A DNA stretch of 64,000 nt from Arsenophonus sp031446145 (GTDB taxonomy: Bacteria; Pseudomonadota; Gammaproteobacteria; Enterobacterales; Enterobacteriaceae), in assembly GCA_031446145.1 (NCBI GenBank), contig CP132903.1, positions 248,001 to 312,000 of the forward strand, given 5' to 3'. The stretch's first letter is position 1, and each line of letters opens with the position of its first letter. The notes beneath the pieces are model-generated. The model was not told the DNA's origin, searched no databases, and saw nothing but the letters and a program-made list of their open reading frames with translations. Shown here piece by piece: positions 19,015 to 28,316 of this stretch. The position numbers were made by a program, and so were the translations under genes.

Positions 19015-19890
19015 ATGCATTATGATAAACCTCATTTAATCATCGATAACATTACTGTCAAATACAATAACTCACATATTGCTATTTATGATGCTAACCT
19101 GAATATCACTGGTGGTTCAATTTGTGCATTAGTAGGAATAAACGGTAGCGGGAAATCAACACTATTTAAAACAATAATGGGCTTAATAAAACCAACAAAA
19201 GGATCTGTAAAATTAAACAACAACAAAATAAAAAAAGCTCTTAAAAAAAATATTATTGCTTATGTACCACAAACTGAGGAAATTGATTGGAATTTTCCTG
19301 TTTTAGTATCTGATGTAGTAATGATGGGCCGATACGGAAAAATGGGAATTTTAAAAATTCCAACAAAAAAAGATAAAACAATTGTTGCTGATGCATTAAA
19401 TCGGATTGGTTTAACAGGTTTAGAAAAAAGACAAATAGGTGAACTATCTGGGGGACAGAAAAAAAGAGTTTTTCTTGCACGGGCCCTTGCTCAACAAGGC
19501 AAAGTATTATTATTGGATGAACCATTTACTGGAGTAGATGTTAACACAGAAAACTCAATTATTGATCTTTTGCGTGTATTGCGCAGCAATGGCTATTTAA
19601 TTTTAGTCTCTACCCATAATTTAGGAAGCGTTCCTGAATTTTGTGATCAAGTTATTTTAGTAAATCGTACAATATTAGCTAGTGGTCCGATTGAAACTAC
19701 TTTCACAAAAAAAAATCTTCAACTCGCTTTTGGTGGTGTTTTACGCCATATTCACCTTTCTGGTACAGAACTGCATGATGATGACGATCCTCGTTCATTA
19801 ACTGTAATTACTGATAATGAAAAAGCAGCAGTGTTTTATGGACATCACGAAGAAATATCTATCATTAAAAAAAACCATAGGACAACATAA
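19015..19890 (+). CDS. yfeB: Mn/Fe ABC transporter, ATP-binding protein (YfeB/SitB type)
   Basis: This is the cytoplasmic ATPase that powers uptake of the metal held by the binding protein upstream. The 291-residue product has Walker A GINGSGKST (41-49), the Q-loop YVPQTEEIDW (83-92), signature LSGGQKKR (144-151), Walker B VLLLDEP (164-170) and the switch histidine His201. The tail after about 240 is longer than in most ABC ATPases but is typical of YfeB/SitB. The next gene starts 3 bases after its stop codon, which suggests one transcript and translational coupling. Confidence 0.95.
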   Translation: MHYDKPHLIIDNITVKYNNSHIAIYDANLNITGGSICALVGINGSGKSTLFKTIMGLIKPTKGSVKLNNNKIKKALKKNIIAYVPQTEEIDWNFPVLVSDVVMMGRYGKMGILKIPTKKDKTIVADALNRIGLTGLEKRQIGELSGGQKKRVFLARALAQQGKVLLLDEPFTGVDVNTENSIIDLLRVLRSNGYLILVSTHNLGSVPEFCDQVILVNRTILASGPIETTFTKKNLQLAFGGVLRHIHLSGTELHDDDDPRSLTVITDNEKAAVFYGHHEEISIIKKNHRTT

Positions 19891-19893
19891 AAC

Positions 19894-20784
19894 ATGTTAA
19901 ATTTGTTACTAGAACCTTTTGAATATAACTACATGGTTAAAGCAATTTTAATCAGTGGTATTGTTGGAGTAGTTTGTGCTTTTCTTTCTGCTTATCTAAT
20001 GTTAAAAGGATGGTCCTTAATGGGAGATGCTCTTTCTCATTCAGTTGTCCCTGGTATCGCTGGAGCTTATGCTCTTTCTCTTCCCTATTCTTTAGGTGCA
20101 TTTTTTAGCGGTATTCTGGCTGCACTGGCAATAACATTAATACGTCATATCTCTAATCTTAAAGAAGATGCGATTATCGGTTTTATTTTTTCTACATTTT
20201 TTGCTTTAGGATTATTAATCCTTTCATTAAATCCTACATCAGTAAATGTACAAACTATTATTTTTGGTAATATTTTGGGTATTGCTAATGAAGATATTAT
20301 ACAAATCTGGATTATTGCAATAATCTCATTTATTGTGTTAATTTTTATATGGAAAAATTTATTAGTGGTATTTTTTGATGAAAACCATGCTCGTTCTATT
20401 GGATTAAATCCATTAAAACTAAAAATTATTTTTTTTATATTATTAACTGCATGTACGGTTACTGCTTTGCAAGCAGTAGGATCAATACTTGTTATTGCAA
20501 TGGTAATTACACCTGGCGCAACAGCTTACTTACTTACAGATCACTTTAATCGATTACTGCTTATTGCGATAATCATTGGATTCATATCTAGTACTGTTGG
20601 TGCTTATACCAGTTATTTTATAAACGGAGCTACAGGTGGAATTATTGTTATAATACAAACTATAATATTTCTTTTTGCTTTCTTTTTCGCACCAAAATAT
20701 GGTTTGTTTATTAGATACATAAAAAGAAATACAAAAATTATAAATGTTATAACGTCTTCAAAAAAAATAAGTTGCAATGAATGA
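19894..20784 (+). CDS. yfeC: Mn/Fe ABC transporter, permease (YfeC/SitC type)
   Basis: First of two membrane permeases of the ABC-3 family in this transporter. The 296-residue protein is hydrophobic, with about eight predicted membrane segments. Conserved family motifs are MLKGWSLMGDALSHSVVPGIAGAY (split here around the ALSHSVVPG core), a second conserved segment LQAVGSILVIAMVITPGATA, and the inner-face SIGLNPLKLK. Its last 8 bases overlap the start of the second permease. YfeC and YfeD are homologous to each other, as expected for the heterodimeric channel. Confidence 0.94.
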   Translation: MLNLLLEPFEYNYMVKAILISGIVGVVCAFLSAYLMLKGWSLMGDALSHSVVPGIAGAYALSLPYSLGAFFSGILAALAITLIRHISNLKEDAIIGFIFSTFFALGLLILSLNPTSVNVQTIIFGNILGIANEDIIQIWIIAIISFIVLIFIWKNLLVVFFDENHARSIGLNPLKLKIIFFILLTACTVTALQAVGSILVIAMVITPGATAYLLTDHFNRLLLIAIIIGFISSTVGAYTSYFINGATGGIIVIIQTIIFLFAFFFAPKYGLFIRYIKRNTKIINVITSSKKISCNE

Positions 20785-21637
20785 ATTTATAGAATTATTG
20801 GTAATACCTTTTACTTTTTCTTTTATGCAAAAAGCTATTATTAGCGCATTAATTACTGGATCAGTATGCGCTATACTATCCTGCTTTTTAGTCTTAAAGG
20901 GGTGGTCTTTAATGGGAGATGCTATCTCTCATGCTGTATTACCTGGGATAGTTCTCGCTTTTTTAATTGGTATCCCTTTAGCTTTTGGAGCTTTTTTATC
21001 AGGATTTTTTTGTTCTTATGCAACTGGTTATCTAAAAAATAATAGCCGAATCAAAGAGGATACCATAATGGGTATAGTATTTTCTGGCATGTTTGCTTTA
21101 GGGCTAGTAATGTTTACGCGCATTGATACGGATCAACATCTTACCCATATTCTTTTTGGTAATATATTAGGAATCAACAAGATTGAATTCCAACAAATAC
21201 TCTGGATATCTGGATTGAGTGCTGTCATTATTTTATTAAAACGTAAAGATTTTTTAATTTATTGTTTTGATCCTACTCAAGCAAAAATTGTTGGTTTATC
21301 TATTGAAGTCTTGCATTATTGCTTTCTTTCTCTATTGTCTTTAATTATTGTAGCGTCTTTACAAGCAGTTGGTATTATTGTTGTTATTGCTATGCTGATT
21401 TCTCCTGGTATTATTGCTTTTACTCTATGCAAAAACTTCAATAAAATGATAATTATAGCTATTATTGTTTCTATAACCTCTTCTTTTGTAGGTACCATTA
21501 TTAGTTTTTATATTGATGGTGCTACAGGTCCTTGCATCGTAATTACTCAAGCTATATATTTTATAATTTCATTAATATATAATTATATTAAAAAAATATA
21601 TTATCGTTCTATTCTAGATCGCATAAAAAATCTTTAA
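20777..21637 (+). CDS. yfeD: Mn/Fe ABC transporter, permease (YfeD/SitD type)
   Basis: Second ABC-3 family permease, partner of the preceding gene. The 286 residues show the paralogous motif VLKGWSLMGDAISHAVLPGI and the later LQAVGIIVVIAMLISPG, aligned with the matching segments of YfeC. About eight membrane helices are expected. The ATG overlaps the end of yfeC by 8 bases, a strong sign of translational coupling. The whole four-gene transporter looks intact and under selection, in contrast to the long decayed spacers on both sides. Confidence 0.94.
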   Translation: MNEFIELLVIPFTFSFMQKAIISALITGSVCAILSCFLVLKGWSLMGDAISHAVLPGIVLAFLIGIPLAFGAFLSGFFCSYATGYLKNNSRIKEDTIMGIVFSGMFALGLVMFTRIDTDQHLTHILFGNILGINKIEFQQILWISGLSAVIILLKRKDFLIYCFDPTQAKIVGLSIEVLHYCFLSLLSLIIVASLQAVGIIVVIAMLISPGIIAFTLCKNFNKMIIIAIIVSITSSFVGTIISFYIDGATGPCIVITQAIYFIISLIYNYIKKIYYRSILDRIKNL

Positions 21638-21665
21638 TAAAAGGGATAGAGTAAACAATCTATAA

Positions 21666-21689
21666 AAGTAGTTATAATCATAACTACTT
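21666..21689 (+). terminator. Hairpin after the metal transporter operon
   Basis: Arms AAGTAGTTAT (21666-21675) and ATAACTACTT (21680-21689) pair perfectly around AATC, 29 bases after yfeD. The plus-strand tail is not T-rich (GATAAAATAAAAAAATC), while the minus-strand tail is TTTTATAG. It could end or stabilise the yfe transcript, or stop minus-strand readthrough from the neighbouring transporter gene. Confidence 0.5.
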
Positions 21690-21874
21690 GATAAAATAAA
21701 AAAATCTTACAAAACTCACAAAATTCTAATGAAATATTTTTTTAAAAACATTAAAAAAATAGAAAGATAAAAATTGTTAAACGAACACTGCTTTTATACT
21801 GATAATGATGTTTTACTTGTTGTTATACAATAGTTGCTGCATAATTAAAACAATTAATTTCACGTATTCATAAT

Positions 21875-21897
21875 AATAAATATTTTTGATATTTATT
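21875..21897 (-). terminator. Candidate terminator of the DASS transporter gene
   Basis: Arms at 21875-21883 and 21889-21897 form a perfect 9-bp A/T stem with a 5-base loop. It starts about 10 bases past the stop codon of the minus-strand transporter gene. The tail is only modestly T-rich. Confidence 0.35.
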
Positions 21898-21906
21898 GAT
21901 TAGTAT

Positions 21907-23379
21907 TTACCAATAACCTAAATATTTCCACCACAACCCACCAAATACAATCCATATAAAAAGATTACATAAGCTTAATATAAAACCTATCTTCCACCAT
22001 TCGGATAAAGTAGCATAACCTGAACCGAAAATAATTGGCGCACTACCTGTAGCATAATGTGTTAGAGACATCATTAATGATGAACAAAAAGCTAAAATCA
22101 AACCTAACAACATAGGAGGAGCACCCAATGTTAATCCCGCAGTAAAAAATGCCGCTAACATTGCCATAATATGAGCTGTAGTACTAGCAAAGAAGTAATG
22201 TGAATAAACATATATTAATACTAATAATAAAGTTCCTAGAACCCAATTGAGACCCATATGACTAATAATACTACCCACTGTTTGTGAAAACCAGTAAATC
22301 AATCCAAGCTTGCTTAAAAAAGTAGCCATCATAACTAATGCGGCAAACCAAGTAATTGTATCCCAAGCTCCTTTAGTCTTTAAAATATCATCCCATTCTA
22401 ATATTCCAGTACAGAGTAAAACAGAAATCCCGATTAATGCAGCTACTGTTGGATTAATACTAAACGCATTACCAAAAATAAAAGCAGGTATATCAGCCCA
22501 CATCAACAATAATATAAAAAATATCATTAAAGTCGTTATTTCTGCTCTTGAGATAGCTCCTAACTGCTTTATTTTTTTTCTAGCAAAAATTTGAGCGTCT
22601 GGTGTTACTTTAATTTCAGGAGGGTAGATCCAATAAATAATTAATGGCATTACAAACAATGAAATAACACCGGGAATAAAAGCAGCTATAGCCCACATTC
22701 CCCAAGTAATTTCGAACACAGGAACAGTATTTGCCATGATTAAACTAACAATCAATGGATTTGGCGCTGTTGCAGTAATAAACATAGCTGATGTAATAGG
22801 ATTAATATTAAAATTAGTTAATGCAAGATAACGTCCAATTTTTTTTGAAGTAATTGATTTTGGTTTAGAACCAAAACTATCTGCAATAGAACACATAATT
22901 GGATGTATTATTCCACCGCCACGTGCTGTATTACTTGGTGTTACTGGAGCTAATATTGTTTCTGCAATTACTAAAGAATAAGCAATACCTAAAGTTTTTT
23001 TTCCAAATAAAGAAATAAAATAATAACCAATACGTGCACCTAATCCTGTCTTATTTAGACTAACAGAAATCATGATAGAAATGCCAATTAACCAAATTAA
23101 TTGATTAGAAAATCCGCTTAGAGCATCATTAATTGCCTGCGTTGCATTATTGGGATTAGTTACACCAGTTATAGCAATTAAAGTAATAGCTATAATTGAA
23201 ATTGCTCCTATTGGTAATATTTTAAGTATAATAGATAATATAGTACCAATGAAAAGAGCAAATAATTGCCATGCATGAACATCTACTCCCTGAGGAGCAG
23301 GAACAATAAACCAAATTATAAAAATAATTCCAATAACAATAATAGTTGATAAAAATTTTAACGGAATAAATTTATACAT
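21907..23379 (-). CDS. DASS-family (SLC13) dicarboxylate/anion transporter
   Basis: This is an inner-membrane transporter of the divalent anion:sodium symporter/antiporter family, which moves dicarboxylates such as 2-oxoglutarate, malate, succinate or tartrate. The 490 residues contain about 12 membrane segments. The family signature near residues 145-160 (APVTPSNTARGGGIIHPI) includes the SNT substrate/cation-binding triplet. The second motif reads FASTTAHIMAM, where a Ser-Thr-Thr replaces the second SNT. It resembles enteric YbhI and plant plastid 2-oxoglutarate/malate translocators more than CitT, judged only by motif form. It stands alone between the metal transporter and gnd. It could bring in a host carbon source, but the substrate cannot be assigned. 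Confidence 0.88.
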   Translation of the reverse strand: MYKFIPLKFLSTIIVIGIIFIIWFIVPAPQGVDVHAWQLFALFIGTILSIILKILPIGAISIIAITLIAITGVTNPNNATQAINDALSGFSNQLIWLIGISIMISVSLNKTGLGARIGYYFISLFGKKTLGIAYSLVIAETILAPVTPSNTARGGGIIHPIMCSIADSFGSKPKSITSKKIGRYLALTNFNINPITSAMFITATAPNPLIVSLIMANTVPVFEITWGMWAIAAFIPGVISLFVMPLIIYWIYPPEIKVTPDAQIFARKKIKQLGAISRAEITTLMIFFILLLMWADIPAFIFGNAFSINPTVAALIGISVLLCTGILEWDDILKTKGAWDTITWFAALVMMATFLSKLGLIYWFSQTVGSIISHMGLNWVLGTLLLVLIYVYSHYFFASTTAHIMAMLAAFFTAGLTLGAPPMLLGLILAFCSSLMMSLTHYATGSAPIIFGSGYATLSEWWKIGFILSLCNLFIWIVFGGLWWKYLGYW

Positions 23380-23546
23380 ATTTTATCCAAAAAATAAATT
23401 AAAATACATGTATATGATATTAAAATATGTGACTTTATGTAACCTTATAAAATAACATGGACTATATTATTATATTTACTTTTTGCTTTAAAAAAAGTAA
23501 TTTTTGCAATATCACATAAAAGTAATAAAGATTTTTATAGTATTTT

Positions 23547-24950
23547 TTATATCCATTCAGTATGCATAGCAGTTTTCTTTTCTATATGAAAATAAGTATG
23601 AGCACCAAAATAATCACGTTGCGCTTGAATTAAATTAGCTGACAAAAAAGGAGTGCGATAATTATCGTAATATGAAATAGCAGCTGTTAACGCAGGTAAT
23701 GGTATACCATGTGTTATACCAAGACAGACTATATCACGCAATGATTCCTGATATTTATCAATAATTTTTTTAAAATAAGGAGATAACATTAAATTTACTA
23801 AACATGAATTTTGATAATAAGCATTGCTAATTTTTTGTAAGAATTGCGCTCTAATAATGCAACCAGAACGAAAAATTTTTGCAATATCACCATAATTTAA
23901 TTGCCATTTATATTTATCTGATGCTATTTTTAATTGATAAAATCCCTGTGAATAAGCAATAATTTTCCCTACATAAAGCGCTTGACGAATTTTTTCAATA
24001 AAAATTTCTTTATTTCCTGTAAATTTAACATTACATGGACCAGTTAATATTTTTGATGCTCCTAATCTCTGTTCTTTTAAACAAGAAATATAACGAGCAA
24101 ATAAAGATTCCGCAACAAGAGTAGAAGGAATTTCTAATTCTAAAGCATTTTGACTAGACCATTTCCCTGTTCCTTTACTAACTGCAACATCTAAAATAAG
24201 ATCTATTAAATAAATACCATTTTTTTCTTTTTTACGAAAAATATCAGCTGTAATTTTAATCAAATAACTATTTAATTCACCTTTATTCCATTCACTAAAA
24301 ACATCAGCTAATTTTTCATTATCTAAATTTAATATATTTTTTAATATCGAATACGCTTCAGCAATAATTTGCATATCACAATACTCTATAGCATTATGAA
24401 TCATTTTTACATAATGACCTGCACCATCAGAACCAACATAACTTAGGCACGCTTCACCATTAACTTTAGCTGCTATTTTTTGAAAAATAGGTTCAATTAA
24501 ATTAAAAGCTTCTTTTTGTCCTCCAGCCATAATAGATGGACCTTTTAATGCACCCTCATAACCTCCAGAAATTCCCATACCAATAAAATTAATTCCTTTT
24601 TTAGAAAGCTCTTGATTACGACGAATCGTATCTTTAAAATAAGCATTTCCTCCATCCATTAGAATATCATTCTTATTTAAATAAGGTATTAATGAAATAA
24701 TCATTTCATTTGTAATATTTCCAGCTTTTAACATCAATAAAATATAACGTGGTTTTTTTAATGAAAGAACAAATTCATTAATCTGATAAAAAGGAAATAA
24801 CTGTTTACCTGTATTTTCTTTAATGATTTTATCAGTTTTTTCCCTAGAGCGATTAAATATCGACACAGAATAACCGTGATTGGCAAGATTAAGTGCTAAA
24901 TTACATCCCATTACACCCATACCAATTAAACCTATTTGTTGCTTTACCAT
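23547..24950 (-). CDS. gnd: 6-phosphogluconate dehydrogenase (decarboxylating)
   Basis: Gnd oxidises 6-phosphogluconate to ribulose 5-phosphate and CO2, making NADPH. The 467-residue product (468 in E. coli) has the N-terminal Rossmann GLIGMGVMGCNLALNLANHG, the substrate-binding GISGGYEGALKGPSIMAGG, the catalytic KMIHNAIEYCDMQ segment and the C-terminal YFGAHTY region. It ends HTEWI, at the same point as the E. coli protein. With pgl (43265-44254) it supplies two consecutive steps of the oxidative pentose phosphate pathway. zwf is not in this window. In E. coli gnd lies on the same side of dcd-udk, with surface-polysaccharide genes between; those are gone. Confidence 0.98.
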   Translation of the reverse strand: MVKQQIGLIGMGVMGCNLALNLANHGYSVSIFNRSREKTDKIIKENTGKQLFPFYQINEFVLSLKKPRYILLMLKAGNITNEMIISLIPYLNKNDILMDGGNAYFKDTIRRNQELSKKGINFIGMGISGGYEGALKGPSIMAGGQKEAFNLIEPIFQKIAAKVNGEACLSYVGSDGAGHYVKMIHNAIEYCDMQIIAEAYSILKNILNLDNEKLADVFSEWNKGELNSYLIKITADIFRKKEKNGIYLIDLILDVAVSKGTGKWSSQNALELEIPSTLVAESLFARYISCLKEQRLGASKILTGPCNVKFTGNKEIFIEKIRQALYVGKIIAYSQGFYQLKIASDKYKWQLNYGDIAKIFRSGCIIRAQFLQKISNAYYQNSCLVNLMLSPYFKKIIDKYQESLRDIVCLGITHGIPLPALTAAISYYDNYRTPFLSANLIQAQRDYFGAHTYFHIEKKTAMHTEWI

Positions 24951-26035
24951 AAAATAAACTCATCTTTTAATTATATAAAACATTAAATAAATATTTAAGC
25001 ATACAAAATTTATAATAAATTATTCTTTTATCTTTATTTTTTATCTATACTTTATTTCTTATAGAAGTTAAACATTTATCTATAAAATATCAATATTTTT
25101 TATAATAAATATTTTTTTAGTGTTTAATAAATCTATGATAATTTTTATGCAATTATATTATTGAGAAATGACTAAAATGAGCATCTATGAACAAAAAATA
25201 AACAAAAAATATTTAATAGTTTGCTGATTTTATTTTTTATTCTCAAAACAAATATTGTTATATTATAAATATTTACACTTAAATGATATTACATTTCAAA
25301 AAAATATTCTATATACATTATATAATTTTGAAAATAAATTTCTATAGCCAGGCCAGGATTTGAGACCAATTTTTCTTATTTCTAATAAATCCTTAATATT
25401 AATTAAATGTGTTATTAATACAACTGCATTAACCAAATTAATAAAAACATTCTTGTTTATATTAAACTATAAATAATATTTTTTCGTAGATTAAAAAAAC
25501 AATACGCATAATATAAAATATTAATATTTTTACGGCCTTCCGCGATTTATTTGCAGAAAAAATAAAATAAAACCATTATTATATAATAATATGAATAGAT
25601 ATTTAAAACAACAAAAAATATTATTTAATATAAATCATAAAATTTAATATATAAATATCCATAAAATATGTGATAAACTTTAAAAATCATAAATTGATAA
25701 AATCAAATTAATATAATTTATTAAATTAACCATTAACCATATGTTCATTTAAAAAATATGCAAATCAAAAATTTAATTTTATATATCAATCCTTTTTTGT
25801 ATGATAAATAATATTAAAAATAAAGTTTTCATATTCTAATCAATATTTTATAGTAAATTGTAGAAACATAATATTTTTTAATATTATCAATGCTATAAAT
25901 TTATTTGAAAAATAAAAATTATTGAAAATATTGTAGATATATTCTTTATAAAAATATATACTTATTATCTTAAAACATAACTAATTCGACTTTTATTTTA
26001 TGATGTTAAAAAATAAAGTTAAAAATGATTTTAAG
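24951..26035. other. Gene-free spacer between dcd and gnd, with two GC-richer islands
   Basis: In E. coli asmA follows dcd, and a long run of polysaccharide genes separates it from gnd. Here 1085 bases of stop-filled A/T-rich sequence remain. Two short patches stand out for their G+C: about 25345-25375 (core GCCAGGCCAGGATTTGAGAC) and about 25530-25552 (core ACGGCCTTCCGCGATTTA). I could not match either to a known protein or RNA. They may be the last traces of a lost gene. Confidence 0.5.
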
Positions 26036-26641
26036 CTATGAAAAACCGTCAATATTTTTTTCATCTTCACTAATTTTGCTTCCTACTGCACTTTTTTGAT
26101 TATTATATTTTGCATTTGGTCGAAGATGATACGGACGTTCAGCAAAACCTGATAAACATTCAAAACTTAATGCCCCAATAATCATTCCTGGTTTTAATGC
26201 TAATGGCAATTTACCTGCATTATAAAATTCTAATACAAGATTTCCAGACCAACCTGGATCAACACGATGAGAAGTAACATGAACCATTAATCCTAAACGA
26301 GCAAGAGAAGATCGACCATCTAACCAACCAACAATATTGTTAGGTAAACAAATTTTTTCTAAAGTAACTGCTAATACTAATTCAGTAGGATGTAAAAAAA
26401 ATGCATTATCATATTTTAATGTAATTTCGCTGCTCATAATTTGATCCAAAACAGCATTGACTTCATTTTTTTTACCACTAAGATCAATATAAGGTACTTT
26501 ATATCCTTTAAATGCTCGAAATTTATTTCCTAAACAAATATCAACAGTCGCTCCATTAATACGTTCAATTGATGGCCGTGGTTCAATGATTATTTTTTTT
26601 TTATTTAGCCAATTAACTATGTCACGATCACAAAGGCGCAT
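26036..26641 (-). CDS. dcd: dCTP deaminase
   Basis: Dcd deaminates dCTP to dUTP, feeding dTMP synthesis. The product has 201 residues (193 in E. coli); the extra eight form a short unmatched C-terminal tail (DEKNIDGFS). Conserved parts include MRLCDRDIVNWL, PRPSIERINGATVDICLGNKF, the active-site segment WLDGRSSLARLGLMVHVTSHR (split at DGRSSLARLG) and DPGWSGNLVLEFYN. It lies 41 bases downstream of the interrupted udk gene, as in the E. coli udk-dcd pair. Confidence 0.97.
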   Translation of the reverse strand: MRLCDRDIVNWLNKKKIIIEPRPSIERINGATVDICLGNKFRAFKGYKVPYIDLSGKKNEVNAVLDQIMSSEITLKYDNAFFLHPTELVLAVTLEKICLPNNIVGWLDGRSSLARLGLMVHVTSHRVDPGWSGNLVLEFYNAGKLPLALKPGMIIGALSFECLSGFAERPYHLRPNAKYNNQKSAVGSKISEDEKNIDGFS

Positions 26642-26682
26642 TTTTTATCCTGTTAAGTAAGATATTAATTTTAGAAAAAAAA

Positions 26683-27323
26683 TTATTGACAAAACTCTCT
26701 TATTTTAGCTTTTAAAATATCAATTGCTATCCGATTTTTCCCTCCCCTAGGAATAATAATGTCTGCATATTGTTTTGATGGTTCAATAAATTGAAGAAAC
26801 ATTGGACGTACTGTTTGCGTATATTGTTTAAGAATAGAATCTAAAGTTCTTCCTCGTTCATGAACATCTCTTTTAATGCGTCTTACTAAACAAATATCTA
26901 AAGGTGTATCAACATAAATTGCAAAATCTAATTTGTCACGCAAACGTTTATCAGTTAATAACAAAATACCTTCAAGAATAATCACTTTTTTGAAGTAAAA
27001 AAAATTGTTGTATTTTTACGCGTATGATTAGTGTAGTCATATTGTGGTAAATGAATACCTTTACCTATTTTTAGTAATTGTAAATGATGAAACAAAAGAT
27101 CATGATCCATAGAATTAGGATGATCATAATTTACCTTGCTTTTTTCTTCCATAGTCATTTTATCTTGACTTTTATAGTAACAATCCTCATCAATTATGCC
27201 AATGTTATTATCGCCTACTTTATTAAGTAATTCATGGTAAAGAGTTTTTGCAATAAGACTTTTTCCAGATGCTGAAGGACCTGATATTCCCACAATAGTG
27301 CATTGATGTACTACTTTAGACAT
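26683..27323 (-). pseudogene. udk: Uridine kinase, split by a one-base frameshift at an A6 run
   Basis: Udk phosphorylates uridine and cytidine in pyrimidine salvage. The 5' part (27323 to 26982) encodes residues 1-113: P-loop GISGPSASGKS, EDCYYKSQ and YDHPNSMDHDLL. It ends with a stop shortly after NHTRKN. The 3' part (26985 to 26683, beginning VIILEGILLLTD) continues the same protein to its normal end (KAKIREFCQ). The join is at a run of six A's in the coding strand (plus-strand T's 26986-26991). One more A would restore TSKKVIILEG and a full-length protein of about 213 residues, the E. coli length. No other damage is visible and conservation is high on both sides. This looks recent, is a sequencing error, or is rescued by polymerase slippage. 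Confidence 0.9.
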
Positions 27324-28316
27324 TTTAAAAAACCTTTTTCAAAAAAAAGTACAATATGTTTTTATATAGTAATAATTATATAAAATCTTTATGTTATCTT
27401 TTATATGTATTTGATAATCTTTTAAATAAAATTAAGTAAAATACTGTTAATTATATATACATATCACCTAATATAGATAGTGTCATAACATTTTGCCTAA
27501 TAATAGATAATGTCACAACATTATAAGAAACATATTATCTATAATAAAAAATATTTTGAATATAAAAATTATAAATATAATACATCCTATACGATATCTT
27601 AATAGTTTTTTTACATAAAAAAAGTAAATAACTTTAATCATTGTAATTTATGTAATGGAATTATAACCTAAACATTAAGAATGTCATATTAAAATATTAT
27701 TTATTAAAAAATACAAACACATATTTTCTTAATATAAGAATATTAATAAATATTTTTATATTATTTTCTTAAAAAAGAATGAAAACATAATTTCATAAAA
27801 AATAATTTTTATTATTATAATATTTATAAATTTTAAAAATTAATATTGTATTCATAAAAACATCAAACCCCATTTAAATCTTTGAAAAATCTAGATTTAT
27901 TTTTATTACATAATTATATGAAAAATATTTTTTATGCTTATTAAATATATTATAACTTTTAAAAAAAATAAAAACAATTCTATTGATGATAAAAAAAAAA
28001 TTATATATACTTTTCAAATATTCCTTTTACTTTTTACTTTTTATAAATGATATCATGCACTTAATAAGTACCAACGTTTTTGCTGTGATACAAAATTTTT
28101 TTAAAGTTTTGAAATACTCTTTAATAGAATTAACAACAGTCTATCATGCCAATATATTTAGATAGTTTTTAACTATATTTTTAAATTATTATTTTAAATA
28201 AAATATTGTTGTCATTAATTAACAATCAAAAAAAATAATCATAGATTTATCATATTTATATCTACTTGAAGATAAATAAAGACAATTACACAAATTAATA
28301 ACGATCAAATTCTATT
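27324..28316. other. Divergent spacer between udk and metG
   Basis: The 993-base region separates two divergent genes. In E. coli mrp (apbC) lies beside metG; it is not recognisable here. A 60-codon open frame at 27983-28165 is Phe/Ile/Lys-rich, lacks homology I can recognise and is probably chance. An imperfect tandem duplication is at 27467-27522. Confidence 0.55.
27467..27522. repeat. Imperfect tandem duplication, 26/27 bp
   Basis: Copy 1 (27467-27492) and copy 2 (27496-27522) share the pattern CCTAATA..TAGATA.TGTCA.AACATT and differ by one inserted A and two substitutions. The start-to-start distance is 29 bases. It lies about 145-200 bases upstream of udk. Function unknown; probably replication slippage. 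Confidence 0.6.

Noticed and set aside
18742..19035. Minus-strand open frame of 97 codons inside yfeA
   Set aside because: It lies antisense within a well-supported gene and shows no homology; it is a frame shadow.
19253..19525. Minus-strand open frame inside yfeB
   Set aside because: Antisense to the conserved ATPase core; composition follows from the real gene.
22310..22594. Plus-strand open frame inside the DASS transporter gene
   Set aside because: Antisense shadow of a membrane protein gene.
27983..28165. 60-codon plus-strand open frame upstream of metG
   Set aside because: Low-complexity Phe/Ile/Lys product, no recognisable homology, and no Shine-Dalgarno; likely chance in A/T-rich DNA.
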